From: Lumbricus terrestris
Taxonomy: Eukaryota; Annelida; Clitellata; Crassiclitellata; Lumbricidae
NCBI GenBank assembly: GCA_949752735.1
Contig: OX457037.1
Location: forward strand, 36,213,371-36,277,370
Length of the DNA stretch: 64,000 bases
Direction of reading: 5' to 3'
Positions 44,701-49,382 of the stretch are shown in pieces. The position numbers and the translations under genes were made by a program. Below the pieces are notes generated by a model. The model was not told where the DNA came from, made no database searches, and saw only the letters and a program-made list of their open reading frames with translations. Numbering within the stretch: position 1 is the first letter of the stretch; the number at the start of each line of letters is the position of its first letter.

Positions 44701-45054
44701 TGTCAGTCCGTCCTTTGGTTCGTCCTTTCGTCCGTCTGTCCGTCCTTTAGTTCGTCCGTCCGTCATTCCGTCTGCTCGTCCCTCCGTCCGTCCTTCCGTC
44801 CGTCCGTCGTTTGTTCCATCGTTTGGTCCGTCTTCGTCCGCCCGTCCGTCCATCCGTCCGTCCTTCCGTCCGTCCGTCCGTCCGTCCTACCTTTGTGGCT
44901 GGCATGGAGCTCCAGGTGACTGGTCGATCCCCGATGCAGCGAAGAGTGACGTTGACACCGGATGAAAGGATGAGTTCGTCGCTGACATTGATGACAGGTT
45001 TCCTTAAACCGATTGACATCCGTGGCAGCGACACTGCCAGACCCGCAGATCCAA
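14818..45054 (-). CDS. VEGFR: VEGF-receptor-type receptor tyrosine kinase gene (whole gene, 22 of about 23 exons)
   Basis: Joining the exons listed below gives about 1,246 residues lacking only the signal peptide. Order: six Ig domains (about residues 8-638), one transmembrane helix (about 675-702), juxtamembrane segment, split tyrosine kinase (about 758-1072) with a short insert, and a 174-residue tail. Class markers are the Ig4 domain without its disulfide, the extra Cys pair in Ig5 (RCDNAVC), PLDE before the kinase, [15 protein letters not shown], and YQTMLNCW close to YQTMLDCW of KDR and FLT1. All 21 internal junctions agree in phase. The receptor would span the plasma membrane, bind VEGF/PDGF-type ligands and autophosphorylate. 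The usual seventh Ig domain is absent. Exon 1 must end in phase 1 and lies upstream of 45054. PDGFR/KIT is less likely because those have five Ig domains. Confidence 0.93.
15343..15967 (-). other. VEGFR last intron
   Basis: Contains GGAAACGCATAGAAAGAAT-type sub-repeats (15440-15550), also found at 16850-17010 and 18420-18520, TA-rich DNA, and the trinucleotide array abutting the donor. Confidence 0.75.
15850..15962. repeat. (ATC)n(ACC)n compound microsatellite at a 5' splice site
   Basis: About 43 bp of ATC followed by about 68 bp of ACC. Read on the - strand, it starts five bases into the intron after exon 22. Confidence 0.95.
15968..16073 (-). CDS. VEGFR: VEGFR exon 22: end of kinase domain
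   Basis: 106 nt, phase 2 to 0. [20 protein letters not shown] followed by [11 protein letters not shown] matches [31 protein letters not shown], the strongest single VEGFR signature here. Acceptor GTTCTAG, donor CAG|GTGACA, followed at once by a GTG repeat. Confidence 0.95.
16130..16375 (+). mobile_element. CR1/L2-like LINE 3' end, decayed
   Basis: [19 protein letters not shown] then VKLFFLGTL resembles the C-terminal RAFSVAGPxxWNxLP...LKTFLF block of CR1/L2 LINEs. It ends GGGGCGCTATATAAATTTCT with (GAAT)n. Confidence 0.7.
16635..16824 (+). mobile_element. hAT-type MITE, CAGTGGCAGCGCCAGGAT termini
   Basis: 190 bp, flanked by GAAACAGA (16627-16634, 16825-16832), with the GACGACTTTTTTAGTCATTC module. 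It lies in a VEGFR intron. Confidence 0.92.
16850..17010. repeat. GGAAACACATxGGAAGAAT minisatellite-like tract
   Basis: Irregular repetition of GGAAACACATAGGAAGAATT variants. Shorter tracts of the same kind lie at 15440-15550 and 18420-18520, all in VEGFR introns. Confidence 0.65.
17258..17357 (-). CDS. VEGFR: VEGFR exon 21: kinase helix G region
   Basis: 100 nt, phase 1 to 2. [20 protein letters not shown] and [12 protein letters not shown] match [20 protein letters not shown] and RMRAPDYTTPEM. Acceptor GTTTCAG, donor GT|GTATGT. Confidence 0.93.
17546..18259 (+). mobile_element. Helitron-like non-autonomous element 1
   Basis: Starts TCTATACCTATAAAAAC after host A. It ends with hairpin CCCGGGCAACCCCGGG (18232-18247) and TAGTTCAGCTAG before host T. 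A 5' TC, a 3' hairpin, a CTAG end and an A/T insertion site are the hallmarks of Helitrons. 714 bp, no coding sequence, in the intron between exons 20 and 21. Confidence 0.75.
18817..18857 (-). CDS. VEGFR: VEGFR exon 20: 41-nt exon, kinase helix F
   Basis: 41 nt, phase 2 to 1. With flanking codons it reads [17 protein letters not shown] (SDVWSFGVLLWEIFSLG in KDR). Acceptor GGTGCAG, donor G|GTGAGT. It is too short to be found without the flanking exons. Confidence 0.92.
19022..19183 (-). mobile_element. tRNA-derived SINE (family A), partial
   Basis: Matches the - strand of the 5626 SINE from its tail through GAATTCGAACC. The A-box end is missing. Confidence 0.75.
19301..19371 (-). CDS. VEGFR: VEGFR exon 19: P+1 loop of kinase
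   Basis: 71 nt, phase 0 to 2. [20 protein letters not shown] matches [20 protein letters not shown]. The APE triplet reads AIE; the Glu that forms the C-lobe salt bridge is kept. Acceptor ATTTTAG, donor AT|GTACGT. Confidence 0.94.
19990..20112 (-). CDS. VEGFR: VEGFR exon 18: catalytic loop, DFG and activation loop
   Basis: 123 nt, phase 0 to 0. It encodes [19 protein letters not shown] with catalytic Asp, ICDFGLAKD with the Mg-binding Asp, and activation-loop tyrosines in [10 protein letters not shown] (IYKDPDYVRK in KDR). All residues needed for catalysis are present. Acceptor ACCACAG, donor AGT|GTAAGT. Confidence 0.97.
20229..21361. mobile_element. Element with AATCGCGATTAA-type ends, nested or composite
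   Basis: Begins AGGGCTGTTGATTTAATCGC and ends TTTAATCGAACGACAGCTCT, flanked by ATTGTTTAAT (20219-20228, 21362-21371). An internal second right end, AACAGCCCT, stops near 21190 before a TA array. Ends like this are typical of a widespread hAT-like group. The middle has no intact ORF. Confidence 0.7.
22430..22617 (+). mobile_element. LINE 3' end with (TAAG)n tail
   Basis: [20 protein letters not shown] and [15 protein letters not shown] match the conserved C-terminal block of a common LINE group (GRPKxTWRxxxExDL...W...AxDRxxWR). It stops 38 bp from exon 17. Confidence 0.75.
22655..22932 (-). CDS. VEGFR: VEGFR exon 17: kinase hinge, short kinase insert, helix E
   Basis: 278 nt, phase 1 to 0. 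[17 protein letters not shown] is the hinge. An insert of about 45 residues ([20 protein letters not shown] and neighbours, with two tyrosines) precedes [20 protein letters not shown], parallel to LICYSFQVAKGMEFL. The insert is shorter than the roughly 70 residues of KDR. Acceptor ATTGCAG, donor AAG|GTTGGT. Confidence 0.94.
22933..24008 (-). other. VEGFR intron between exons 16 and 17
   Basis: AT-rich. A stretch near 23120-23370 repeats 'CCATGACTTT'-like words (ATGACTTTCCATGACTTTTG). No repeat family or exon recognised. Confidence 0.5.
24009..24128 (-). CDS. VEGFR: VEGFR exon 16: kinase helix C and beta-4/5
   Basis: 120 nt, phase 1 to 1. [20 protein letters not shown] carries the helix-C glutamate and matches [22 protein letters not shown] of KDR. 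Acceptor CTACATCAG, donor G|GTGCGA. Confidence 0.94.
24195..24360. repeat. (AAT)n microsatellites
   Basis: Two AAT/ATA arrays separated by about 100 bp in the intron between exons 15 and 16. Confidence 0.85.
24573..24677 (-). CDS. VEGFR: VEGFR exon 15: kinase N-lobe with glycine loop and catalytic lysine
   Basis: 105 nt, phase 1 to 1. [16 protein letters not shown] is the ATP-binding glycine loop (GRGAFGQVIEADAFG in KDR). TTVAVKTVK contains the catalytic lysine. Acceptor CATTCGTAG, donor G|GTGAGT. Confidence 0.95.
25070..25424. mobile_element. MITE with CATAGGCGTACG/CGTACGCCTATG termini
   Basis: Perfect 12-bp inverted ends flanked by CCTAAG-like sequence. The internal GACTAAAAAAAAGGTCATCA module and TTTTTCGGGCAAA are repeated several times. 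Confidence 0.75.
25599..25745. repeat. (CAT)n(CAG)n(CAC)n compound microsatellite
   Basis: About 65 bp of CAT, 27 bp of CAG and 60 bp of CAC/CAT in the intron between exons 14 and 15. The poly-His and similar ORFs here are artefacts. Confidence 0.95.
26066..26204 (-). CDS. VEGFR: VEGFR exon 14: juxtamembrane region and start of kinase
   Basis: 139 nt, phase 0 to 1. [20 protein letters not shown] then DRLQL matches [27 protein letters not shown] of KDR, including the juxtamembrane tyrosine. The acceptor CCAG|TTTTTTGCTG is the less certain edge. Donor G|GTAAAG. Confidence 0.9.
26400..26530 (+). mobile_element. LINE 3' end fragment
   Basis: Ends CACTGGGAGCGCTTGTTATG then AAAACGCTTTTTAAATGGTC and ATACAATACAA, the tail of the same LINE group as 27228-27333. 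Confidence 0.6.
26895..27227. repeat. (CT)n with (TG)n and (CTGT)n microsatellite
   Basis: More than 300 bp of CT-dominated repeat in the intron between exons 13 and 14, flanked by two related LINE tails. Confidence 0.95.
27228..27333 (+). mobile_element. LINE 3' end fragment, second copy
   Basis: GTCTCACAACCTGCCCTTCT then CACTGGGAGCGC and AAATGGTCAGATACAATACA. Near duplicate of the tail at 26430-26530. Confidence 0.6.
27421..27638 (-). CDS. VEGFR: VEGFR exon 13: stalk and transmembrane helix
   Basis: 218 nt, phase 1 to 0. About 35 residues of stalk ([13 protein letters not shown], with an NLT glycosylation sequon) lead into a hydrophobic helix including [20 protein letters not shown], then the basic stop-transfer KRPKYNKK. 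No Ig cysteines or tryptophan occur between Ig6 and the membrane. Acceptor TTTCTAG, donor AAG|GTATCC. Confidence 0.92.
27639..28044 (-). other. VEGFR intron between Ig6 and the transmembrane exon
   Basis: 406 bp. All three - strand frames were read; none has Ig cysteines, a core Trp or a DxGxYxC motif. The Ig7 exons expected here in vertebrate VEGFRs are absent. Confidence 0.8.
28045..28181 (-). CDS. VEGFR: VEGFR exon 12: second half of Ig6
   Basis: 137 nt, phase 2 to 1. [17 protein letters not shown] and KWELTV match the end of Ig6 (GTYACRARNVYTGEE, KKEITI). Acceptor TTATCAG, donor C|GTATGT. The next exon is the transmembrane exon, so Ig7 is skipped or lost here. Confidence 0.92.
28182..29063 (-). 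other. VEGFR intron between exons 11 and 12
   Basis: Contains a LINE-like 3' tail near 28430-28520 (GTGCATTTGCTGGTAGACTA then ATAAAGAATGGTCCTACTTA) also seen at 32580-32640, and a SINE family A 3' fragment at 28850-28910. Confidence 0.6.
29064..29289 (-). CDS. VEGFR: VEGFR exon 11: first half of Ig6
   Basis: 226 nt, phase 1 to 2. [23 protein letters not shown] and VYWVQD parallel NGFHVNL, EGEDLKLSCTVNKF and VTWIL in vertebrate Ig6. Acceptor GGTGTAG, donor CA|GTAAGT. Confidence 0.92.
30016..30254 (+). mobile_element. tRNA-derived SINE (family B)
   Basis: GGGCCCGGTAGAGTAATGGT with TTAACACGC is A-box-like, and GTGAGTTCGAGCCCCC is B-box-like. A non-tRNA body follows, and the tail is (ACTTAG)n. 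Too degenerate for a functional tRNA. Confidence 0.72.
30625..30697. repeat. (CA)n microsatellite
   Basis: About 70 bp of CA, 43 bp from the exon 10 donor. Confidence 0.95.
30740..30860 (-). CDS. VEGFR: VEGFR exon 10: second half of Ig5
   Basis: 121 nt, phase 0 to 1. [16 protein letters not shown] and QFYVTD are nearly the FLT1 sequence SGIYICIASNKVG and SFYITD. Acceptor ATGGCAG, donor G|GTCAGT. Confidence 0.93.
31029..31232 (-). mobile_element. tRNA-derived SINE (family A), full length
   Basis: Reverse of the 5626 copy, with B box at 31169-31179 and the A-box end TGGTGTAGTGGTGGCG (- strand) before 31232. Confidence 0.88.
31390..31589 (-). CDS. VEGFR: VEGFR exon 9: first half of Ig5
   Basis: 200 nt, phase 1 to 0. 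[18 protein letters not shown] followed by RCDNAVC matches Ig5 of KDR/FLT1 (LTCTAYGIPQPTIKWFW and its extra cysteine pair). The acceptor GTTTCAG lies 24 bp from a 42-bp minisatellite (31614-31954). Donor TGG|GTAATA. Confidence 0.93.
31614..31954. repeat. 42-bp minisatellite, about 8 copies, in a VEGFR intron
   Basis: Unit ACTTTAGTCAGAATCTGACT then GAAAAATCATAGATAATGCA. Each unit contains the inverted GTCAGAATCTGAC. The copies are nearly identical. The array ends 24 bp from the exon 9 acceptor. Confidence 0.95.
32360..32640. mobile_element. Retroelement-like fragment with (CTTA)n tail
   Basis: Ends TGCATTTGCTGGTGGTCTAT then TAAAGAATATTC and (TTAC)n, matching the tail at 28430-28520. The upstream part (GCCAAGTGGCAGGTCCAAAC and TGTCTAGGTCTTCCTCTGCA) may be the - strand of another LINE. 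Confidence 0.5.
32693..32829 (-). CDS. VEGFR: VEGFR exon 8: second half of Ig4, ends at an apparent GC donor
   Basis: 137 nt, phase 2 to 1. [13 protein letters not shown] has Thr-Leu where other Ig domains have cysteine, consistent with Ig4. No GT donor in the right phase follows. The junction that restores frame and yields LLVNYAPYVKVV is T|GCAAGT, a GC-AG intron with an otherwise strong donor. Confidence 0.88.
33220..33568 (+). mobile_element. hAT-type MITE with internal palindrome
   Basis: 349 bp, CCGTGCTGTGCAACCTGCGG to GGTTGGACAGCACTG, flanked by TGCTAGGC (33212-33219, 33569-33576). A 25-bp-arm palindrome (TTTACTTCATTGAATGAAGT) sits at about 33342-33395. Confidence 0.9.
34221..34374 (-). 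CDS. VEGFR: VEGFR exon 7: first half of Ig4 (no disulfide)
   Basis: 154 nt, phase 1 to 2. [12 protein letters not shown] matches FPSPEVVWLKDG of KDR/FLT1 Ig4. The strand-B position lacks cysteine ([11 protein letters not shown]), as is usual for VEGFR Ig4. Acceptor TATTGTAG, donor AG|GTGATT. Confidence 0.92.
34375..35052 (-). other. VEGFR intron between exons 6 and 7
   Basis: AT-rich, with one short direct repeat (GAGGAATCATAAAATTCTAA at 34673 and 34690). Nothing else recognised. Confidence 0.5.
35053..35224 (-). CDS. VEGFR: VEGFR exon 6: second half of Ig3
   Basis: 172 nt, phase 0 to 1. MQQLIVTNF and [11 protein letters not shown] give the strand E-F core of Ig3. Acceptor TTTTTCAG, donor G|GTATGA. 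The joined codon with exon 7 gives [10 protein letters not shown], parallel to the HVYDKPFI linker of KDR. Confidence 0.93.
35520..35775 (+). mobile_element. LINE 3' end with (ATT)n tail
   Basis: [20 protein letters not shown] and [15 protein letters not shown] look like a broken LINE C-terminus. It ends AGCGCCACATAAATTGTTAT and (TTA)n. A SINE-like tail (35845-35895) follows. Confidence 0.55.
35994..36145 (-). CDS. VEGFR: VEGFR exon 5: first half of Ig3
   Basis: 152 nt, phase 1 to 0. [10 protein letters not shown] carries the strand-B cysteine and ITLDWFYP the core Trp, parallel to IDFNWEYP in KDR. Acceptor TTTGTTAG, donor GAG|GTACTT. Confidence 0.92.
36146..37032 (-). other. VEGFR intron between exons 4 and 5
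   Basis: AT-rich with TTA/ATT-rich stretches at 36780-36905. No repeat family or exon recognised. Confidence 0.5.
37033..37320 (-). CDS. VEGFR: VEGFR exon 4: complete Ig2, ligand-binding domain
   Basis: 288 nt, phase 1 to 1. [27 protein letters not shown] and GLFTCMAT follow the VEGFR Ig2 pattern (VIPCRVTSPNITVTLKK, GFIISNAT, GLLTC). Ig2 is the main VEGF-binding domain in vertebrate receptors. As in those, the whole domain sits on one exon. Acceptor TATTTCAG, donor G|GTACTT. Confidence 0.95.
37727..37986 (+). mobile_element. hAT-type MITE, CAGGGCTGAAAGTG termini
   Basis: 260 bp ending CACCTTCAGCCCTG, flanked by CTTCCCTC (37719-37726, 37987-37994). Internal GACTAAAAAAAGGTCGTCAG module. Confidence 0.92.
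38030..38150 (+). mobile_element. CR1/L2-like LINE 3' tail
   Basis: GCTGTCATGCTGAGAGCACC then AAGAGGCGCTTTACAAATTC is close to the tail of the LINE at 58541-59120. Confidence 0.65.
39420..39582 (-). CDS. VEGFR: VEGFR exon 3: second half of Ig1
   Basis: 163 nt, phase 0 to 1. The acceptor is [20 protein letters not shown] supplies the strand-F DxGxYxC motif and closes Ig1; SYFYVF parallels VIYVYV of KDR. The donor is A|GTAAGA. Confidence 0.92.
40104..40142. repeat. (TA)n microsatellite
   Basis: Uninterrupted TA array. Confidence 0.93.
41023..41066. repeat. (GACA)n microsatellite
   Basis: Uninterrupted GACA array. Confidence 0.93.
41177..41395. repeat. (GGT)n(GAT)n compound microsatellite
   Basis: About 105 bp of GGT, then GAAACC, about 85 bp of GAT, then GATCAT and GACGAC variants. 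Confidence 0.95.
41708..41757. repeat. (TA)n microsatellite
   Basis: 50 bp TA array. It is preceded by a direct repeat: AATGGACATTCAAGCATTG at 41600 and AATGGACACC...CAGGCATTG at 41662. Confidence 0.93.
42257..42490 (+). mobile_element. hAT-type MITE, CAGTGGCGGCGCCAGGAT termini
   Basis: 234 bp ending CCCTAGCGCCGCCACTG, flanked by ACGTTTCC (42249-42256, 42491-42498). Confidence 0.93.
42550..42865 (-). mobile_element. MITE of the GGCGGCGCC group
   Basis: AGTGGCGGAGCTAGGAAGGG to GAAATCCTGACGCCGCCACT. Internal modules in opposite orientation to 42257-42490. No clear duplication. Confidence 0.72.
43204..43270. repeat. 67-nt near-perfect hairpin, pre-miRNA-like
   Basis: Arm GCTTAGAAGCAAAGGTGCAC with ATAACT (43204-43229) pairs with AGTTATGCACCTTTGCTTCT with AAGC (43247-43270): 24 base pairs, a 2-nt bulge and a 17-nt loop. 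The size suits a microRNA precursor, but a small transposon end pair is equally possible. Confidence 0.75.
43541..43573. repeat. (TA)n microsatellite
   Basis: Short TA array. Confidence 0.85.
44560..44888. repeat. (TCCG)n microsatellite reaching the VEGFR exon 2 donor
   Basis: About 330 bp of TCCG/TCCT/TCGT variants. On the - strand the array is GGAC and starts at intron position +3 to +6. Confidence 0.93.
44891..45054 (-). CDS. VEGFR: VEGFR exon 2: mature N-terminus and first half of Ig1
   Basis: 164 nt, phase 1 to 0. The acceptor is a TTTTCAG. It encodes [14 protein letters not shown], comparable with LDLPRLSI at the mature start of KDR, then VTLRCIG with the strand-B cysteine and VTWSS with the core tryptophan. 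The donor is AAG|GTAGGA, and intronic bases from about +3 onward already belong to a GGAC microsatellite. Confidence 0.9.
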
Positions 45055-45394
45055 CTGAAAATAAATCGACAGATTCAATGTGTATAGGATTATATACTGT
45101 ACGTACAGCAAGGCTTTTTTAAAGAAATTTTTAGAAGTGCACATGCAACCAGCAATTTTAATCTATAGTGTGCCCTTTGTCCCGAAAATTTCTGACGACC
45201 ATAAATTATTAATTTTCTTTTGTCGTTCGCCAGAAAGAAATTTTCCCAAAACTGTTCCAACTTCCAAGTCGCCGGCTGTAAAATCTGATGATCCCTTTTT
45301 AAATAGTTCTCCGTGACCTTGCCCAAAACACGTAACAATAGCCTTTTAGCGTAAGCCTATATTTCACTGCACAGCCCCTGAATTTCATTTCCCC

Positions 45395-45692
45395 CATGGG
45401 CGGAGTTTGTCAGGGGCTAGGGGGCAAAGCCCCCAAGAAGCCCCTCGGTCATGTTTTTTACCGTGTAAATGGTATCTTTTTCGGGCCTAACCTCCTAAGA
45501 ACTTCTAACTGATGACTAAAAAAAGGTCATCAACTTTTTCGGCCGGGAAATACATAGAAATTTTCCTGAGATTTTGACTTGATGCCTAAAAAAGGTCATC
45601 AACTTTCTCGGGTGAAACGAAAAAATTTTTCGGCGCCGCGCGTTCTGGACCAAGTTTTTTAGCCCACCCAAACGGAATCCAAACTCCGCCCA
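45395..45692. mobile_element. MITE with CATGGGCGGAGTTTG/AAACTCCGCCCATG termini
   Basis: Inverted ends, internal CTAAAAAAAGGTCATCAACT modules. Confidence 0.75.
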
Positions 45693-46514
45693 TGTCCCCC
45701 CCCCCATCGGCTGACAGTGAACTTTTTAACCTATTTTAACTGCACAAGATTGCTTTTACATACAACTGCGCAGATGCATTTCCAACTGCACAGTTTGTGT
45801 ACAGCTCCTGTAGGCTACAGTCAAACTAATTCAGATACAAAATTAAGTGTGCAGATGTACCATCATCGTTTCTAATCAAGGACGTCGTATAATTATTTGG
45901 ATGGGGCAAGTGTGTCATCAGACCAAACCATAGGTGCAATCACGTCCTAAAAGTTGGGGAGGACCAAATGAATCACGTCCTAAAAGTTGCCGGACCGTAA
46001 TAATAAAGTTAGGGGACCACTCAAAAGTTGGGGGGACGCGTCCCGTGGGTCCCATAGGGTGGTTGCGCCTATGGACCAAACACTATACGGGGCCCCTCCT
46101 GGCCCTGTTGCCATATGTAGGGGCCCGCAGCATCAAGCGACCCCAATCAGGCCCCGCCTAAAATAATGTCATTAAAATTGGACCATAATTTAAATTGCCA
46201 TAAATTTTACGAATGCTAATTACAACAACGTATCCAGCACATAAAATAATTATAGTAGTCTGATAGTAATCTCAACGGTCTCCATTGCAGGAAGCTCACA
46301 TAATTATTACAAATGGAATGAAAAGACAGACGAATAATGACTGGCGCTTCTCCGAACTAACAGAATTCCGCCGGAACACAACATGCATGCACCCAAAACT
46401 TCCCAGATCGTAGGGTAGGCTATAGCCTATAGTCGCTTCACGTCGGGTAAGGGTAGGCCTATAATATTATAGGAGAGCCGGATTCAACATTAGACCTATC
46501 TTGTGCGTGAGGAG

Positions 46515-46907
46515 CAGCGTTTAATCCAATTCCCCTGCTTTGTTTTGGGGGGGGTCCAGGTTTCGAGGGTGGAGTGGGGCGAGGACAAACCACCGTTTGG
46601 CGGACGACCAATCAACTTCTGAGTTGCGTGCCATGGCGATGAACAGTGGGAGGTTTTTACTCTTGCCAACTCAATTTTTCTGTTGACATTTTTTCTTAGT
46701 CTTTTATAGTGAGTATAATGGTCTACACATTGTGGTACTAAACTCACACTTTGACGTTTCTCATAATCTGACGAGCTTTCTAGCATGTCATCTAATTTCA
46801 TCGTCTATTTCCTAATTCTGCAAGTGCCATGGATAACTTTTTCTTTCCAAATAAAAAAGCAGTGTCGTTCCTGAGGAACCCCAGAGACTTCGGCAGATTA
46901 AACACTG
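46515..46907 (+). mobile_element. CAGTGTTTAATC transposon family, short copy
   Basis: CAGCGTTTAATCC to GGCAGATTAAACACTG, flanked by GCGTGAGGAG (46505-46514; right copy from 46907). The interior has no satellite monomers and differs from copies 1-3. Confidence 0.8.
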
Positions 46908-47707
46908 CGTGAGGAGTCTTAATCCAGGCTACTCCTATACTCCGTGCCATGCATGGTCGGAAGTTCATCCCACCTTTCATCTGGAAAATATATAGTGTTC
47001 TTGAGCCTAGAGAGCTAACGTCGGGTTTAACTGTTAATTAGGCTAGCTAAACAACAGCCTGCTGAAAAGGAAGTATAATAATTATAATATAATTATTATA
47101 TGCCTATGCTAATAGTTGAAAAGCATGGCAGGCATAAGAACGCAACAAGTTTTGTCACGTTGGCCCAACATCTGCTAATAGAAGTTGCAAGTGCGACTAT
47201 GACACAACAATTACAACTATATAATAGGATTGTAATAGGCCTAATTATTTTTGATCAATTAAATCAGACAAGGAAGGACGTCTCCGAAAATCCAGACAAC
47301 TAAATTGTATATCGCCTGCAGCAATGTTGGAGTCAAGTTAATTAACCCTGTAGGTCTATATATGTATGCCAGGGTATAGGCCTATATAGGCCCGACAAGA
47401 GAAATTCCGGACCCACTTGGCCTACAACTATAGTCAGAGCAGTCACGGGCCACTATCTTAAGCTTAATGAGAAGCACATTGTTTGGAAACATGTAAAATT
47501 AAGTGATGAAATTGCAAGTGCGACCTGCAATTCAATATCAATAATTATATAAATATGATTTTTATTCCGTTGTTAACTTGAAGTTTAAACTGATTGTAGA
47601 TCATTTTCTATGCAACATCATAATTATTTTAAAAGGCATAGCCTATATAATATATATATATATACAATTATACATCGTTAACTTTTCTATATATAACTAT
47701 ATACATA

Positions 47708-47940
47708 CAGCGGCGCCCGCAGGCGTACGCACATACGCAAGTGCGTACAGCGCGGAAAAGCAAAAAAAAATAATGGCTGATGACTAAAAAAAGTCATCAG
47801 TTTTTTCGGCGGATGGAAAAGGTATTTTTTTGGGAAATTCGTGGCTGATGACTAGAAAAAAGGTCATCTGTTTTTTCGGCGACCCGGCGAAAATTTTCCC
47901 TTGTTGTGCGTACAAGAAAAAAATCCTGGGGGCGCCGCTG
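47708..47940 (-). mobile_element. hAT-type MITE, CAGCGGCGCCC termini
   Basis: 233 bp ending CCTGGGGGCGCCGCTG, flanked by TATACATA (47700-47707, 47941-47948). Part of it is also inside the inverted duplication. Confidence 0.9.
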
Positions 47941-48062
47941 TATACATAGCACAGGTCCCTGAAAGTCGCCGTGTCCCTGGGCATTTGCCCTCTGGCCCGG
48001 TGCTTCTGTTATAACGTCAACAATATTGTAGGTCCTATAGACCTACTCATTTAGCGAATATA
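47851..48062 (-). repeat. Inverted duplication, arm 1
   Basis: Nearly identical to the reverse complement of 51507-51719, covering half a MITE plus about 120 bp of flank (GGTCCCTGAAAGTCGCCGTG, TTGTAGGTCCTATAGACCTA). Confidence 0.88.
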
Positions 48063-48073
48063 TATATATACAT

Positions 48074-48411
48074 CAGCGGTTCCCAACCCGTGGCCCGCGA
48101 GCCAAAAGTGGCCCGCTAGGCCTAAGAAAATGGCCCGCATCTCTCAAAGAATAAAAAAATATGATTATGAAAAAATGACAATTTGGACAGGATAGAACAC
48201 ATAATTACTTTGTATTACAAATTATTCTATTTTGGCGTCTATACATAACATAAAAATTCTATTTTGAATCAATTACAACAATTGTATATGCTTTTAGTTA
48301 GTTAAATTTTAGCCTTGTGGCCCCCAAAGTCCTTCAACTAAGAAAAAGTGGCCCTCGTGTCCTGCAACTTAGAAAAAGTGGGCCTGAAGCAAAAAGGGTT
48401 GGGAACCACTG
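48074..48411 (+). mobile_element. hAT-type MITE, CAGCGGTTCCCAACC termini
   Basis: 338 bp ending GGGTTGGGAACCACTG, flanked by ATATACAT (48066-48073, 48412-48419). The terminus belongs to the common CAGxGGTTCCCAACC hAT type. Confidence 0.93.
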
Positions 48412-48426
48412 ATATACATGATATAA

Positions 48427-49119
48427 TCTATATAAATAAAAATGTAAAAAGTTACTGTTTGTTACATCGGTTCTCGGAGATTTCTGAACCGATTGCTTTG
48501 AAAATTTTCGCAAACCGTTCCATTCGAACACCACCGGTTTTTTTTATGCCTTTTGGGAAAAAGCGCAATCTTTACGACCCAAAAAACACAACTATGCGAA
48601 CTATTCGAGCGATGTCGATTTCAAATCTCACCCAATGTTGCTTTCGAATACGACCGTCTATTTATAGCGCACATGCGTGCTTCCTTTTATAGCCATTTTT
48701 ATAGCGCATATATTTATCCAACTGTTGGTTTGAACAAAATCAAGGATCTCATCACCGATTGCTTTCAAATTTCACACAACGTTCCTTTCGAATTCGATCG
48801 CCAGGGTTTTTATATGCTTTTTTCGAAAAAGCGCAATATATCAAGGATCTAGGAAAGTTTTGCGGACGGACGGACCGACAACGGACGGACGGACGGACGG
48901 GGAAGGACAGAGGACGGAGGGACAAAGAAAAGGAAGAGAGGGGAGGGTGCGGGAGGAAGAGGGAGGGAAGGGAGGAAGAGGAGCGGAGGGGAGCGAGGGC
49001 AGGGATGGAAGAAACGGGAGGGAGGGGAGGTAGGGAGGGACAGAGGGAGGCAGGGGAAGGAGGTAGGGAGGGAGGGAGGGTCTTTTCAGCCACAGCAACG
49101 CGTGGCCGGGTACAGCTAG
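48427..49119 (+). mobile_element. Helitron-like non-autonomous element 2
   Basis: Starts TCTATATAAATAAAAATG after A and ends GGCCGGGTACAGCTAG before T. Internal duplicated ACCGATTGCTTT...AAATTT. It has captured a CGGA array and a GGGA-rich purine tract (48930-49080). The 3' hairpin is weaker than in elements 1 and 3. Confidence 0.68.
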
Positions 49120-49301
49120 TACTCTATAGAAATGAAAGCATGTTAATTGTTTATTGCTCTTTGCATTGTTTATGCACCTAAAAATTAATTAATTCTGGAA
49201 CGTTAATTCTCACAACATAATACTGGGAGTAAACGAATTAGAGATAAGTAGCTCATTCACGTACTGACTGACAGCTAGTAGCCTATTCACCCCTTGCCTA
49301 A

Positions 49302-49343
49302 TGACGTAACGGCTCATTTGCATAATGGCCTGCGCCATATTGG
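49302..49343. promoter_or_regulatory. Cluster of CRE, octamer and YY1-like sites
   Basis: TGACGTAA (49302-49309), ATTTGCAT (49316-49323) and, on the - strand, CCAATATGGCGC (49332-49343) with CCAAT and ATATGGCG. Such clusters occur at core promoters. On the - strand it would fire toward VEGFR exon 2, 4.3 kb away. Motif matches only. Confidence 0.35.
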
Positions 49344-49382
49344 TTCGCAGGCAATGCTTGTTGACATTGGATACGTATGCGA

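Larger units (their letters stand above)
39583..44890 (-). other. VEGFR intron between exons 2 and 3 (5.3 kb)
   Basis: Contains TA, GACA, GGT, GAT and TCCG microsatellites, MITEs at 42257-42490, 42550-42865 and a remnant near 42950-43010, a 67-nt hairpin at 43204-43270, and a MITE fragment near 44050-44320 ending CCCCCTGGATCCGCCCCTGG. No coding exon recognised. Confidence 0.65.

Noticed and set aside
46496..46980. Two overlapping - strand ORFs (MKLDDMLESS..., MKGGMNFRPC...) considered as exons
   Set aside because: The first lies within the transposon at 46515-46907 and the second crosses its end; no family recognised and frames break at the stop.
48752..49181. 140-codon Arg/Glu/Gly-rich ORF
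   Set aside because: Purine-tract artefact inside Helitron-like element 2.
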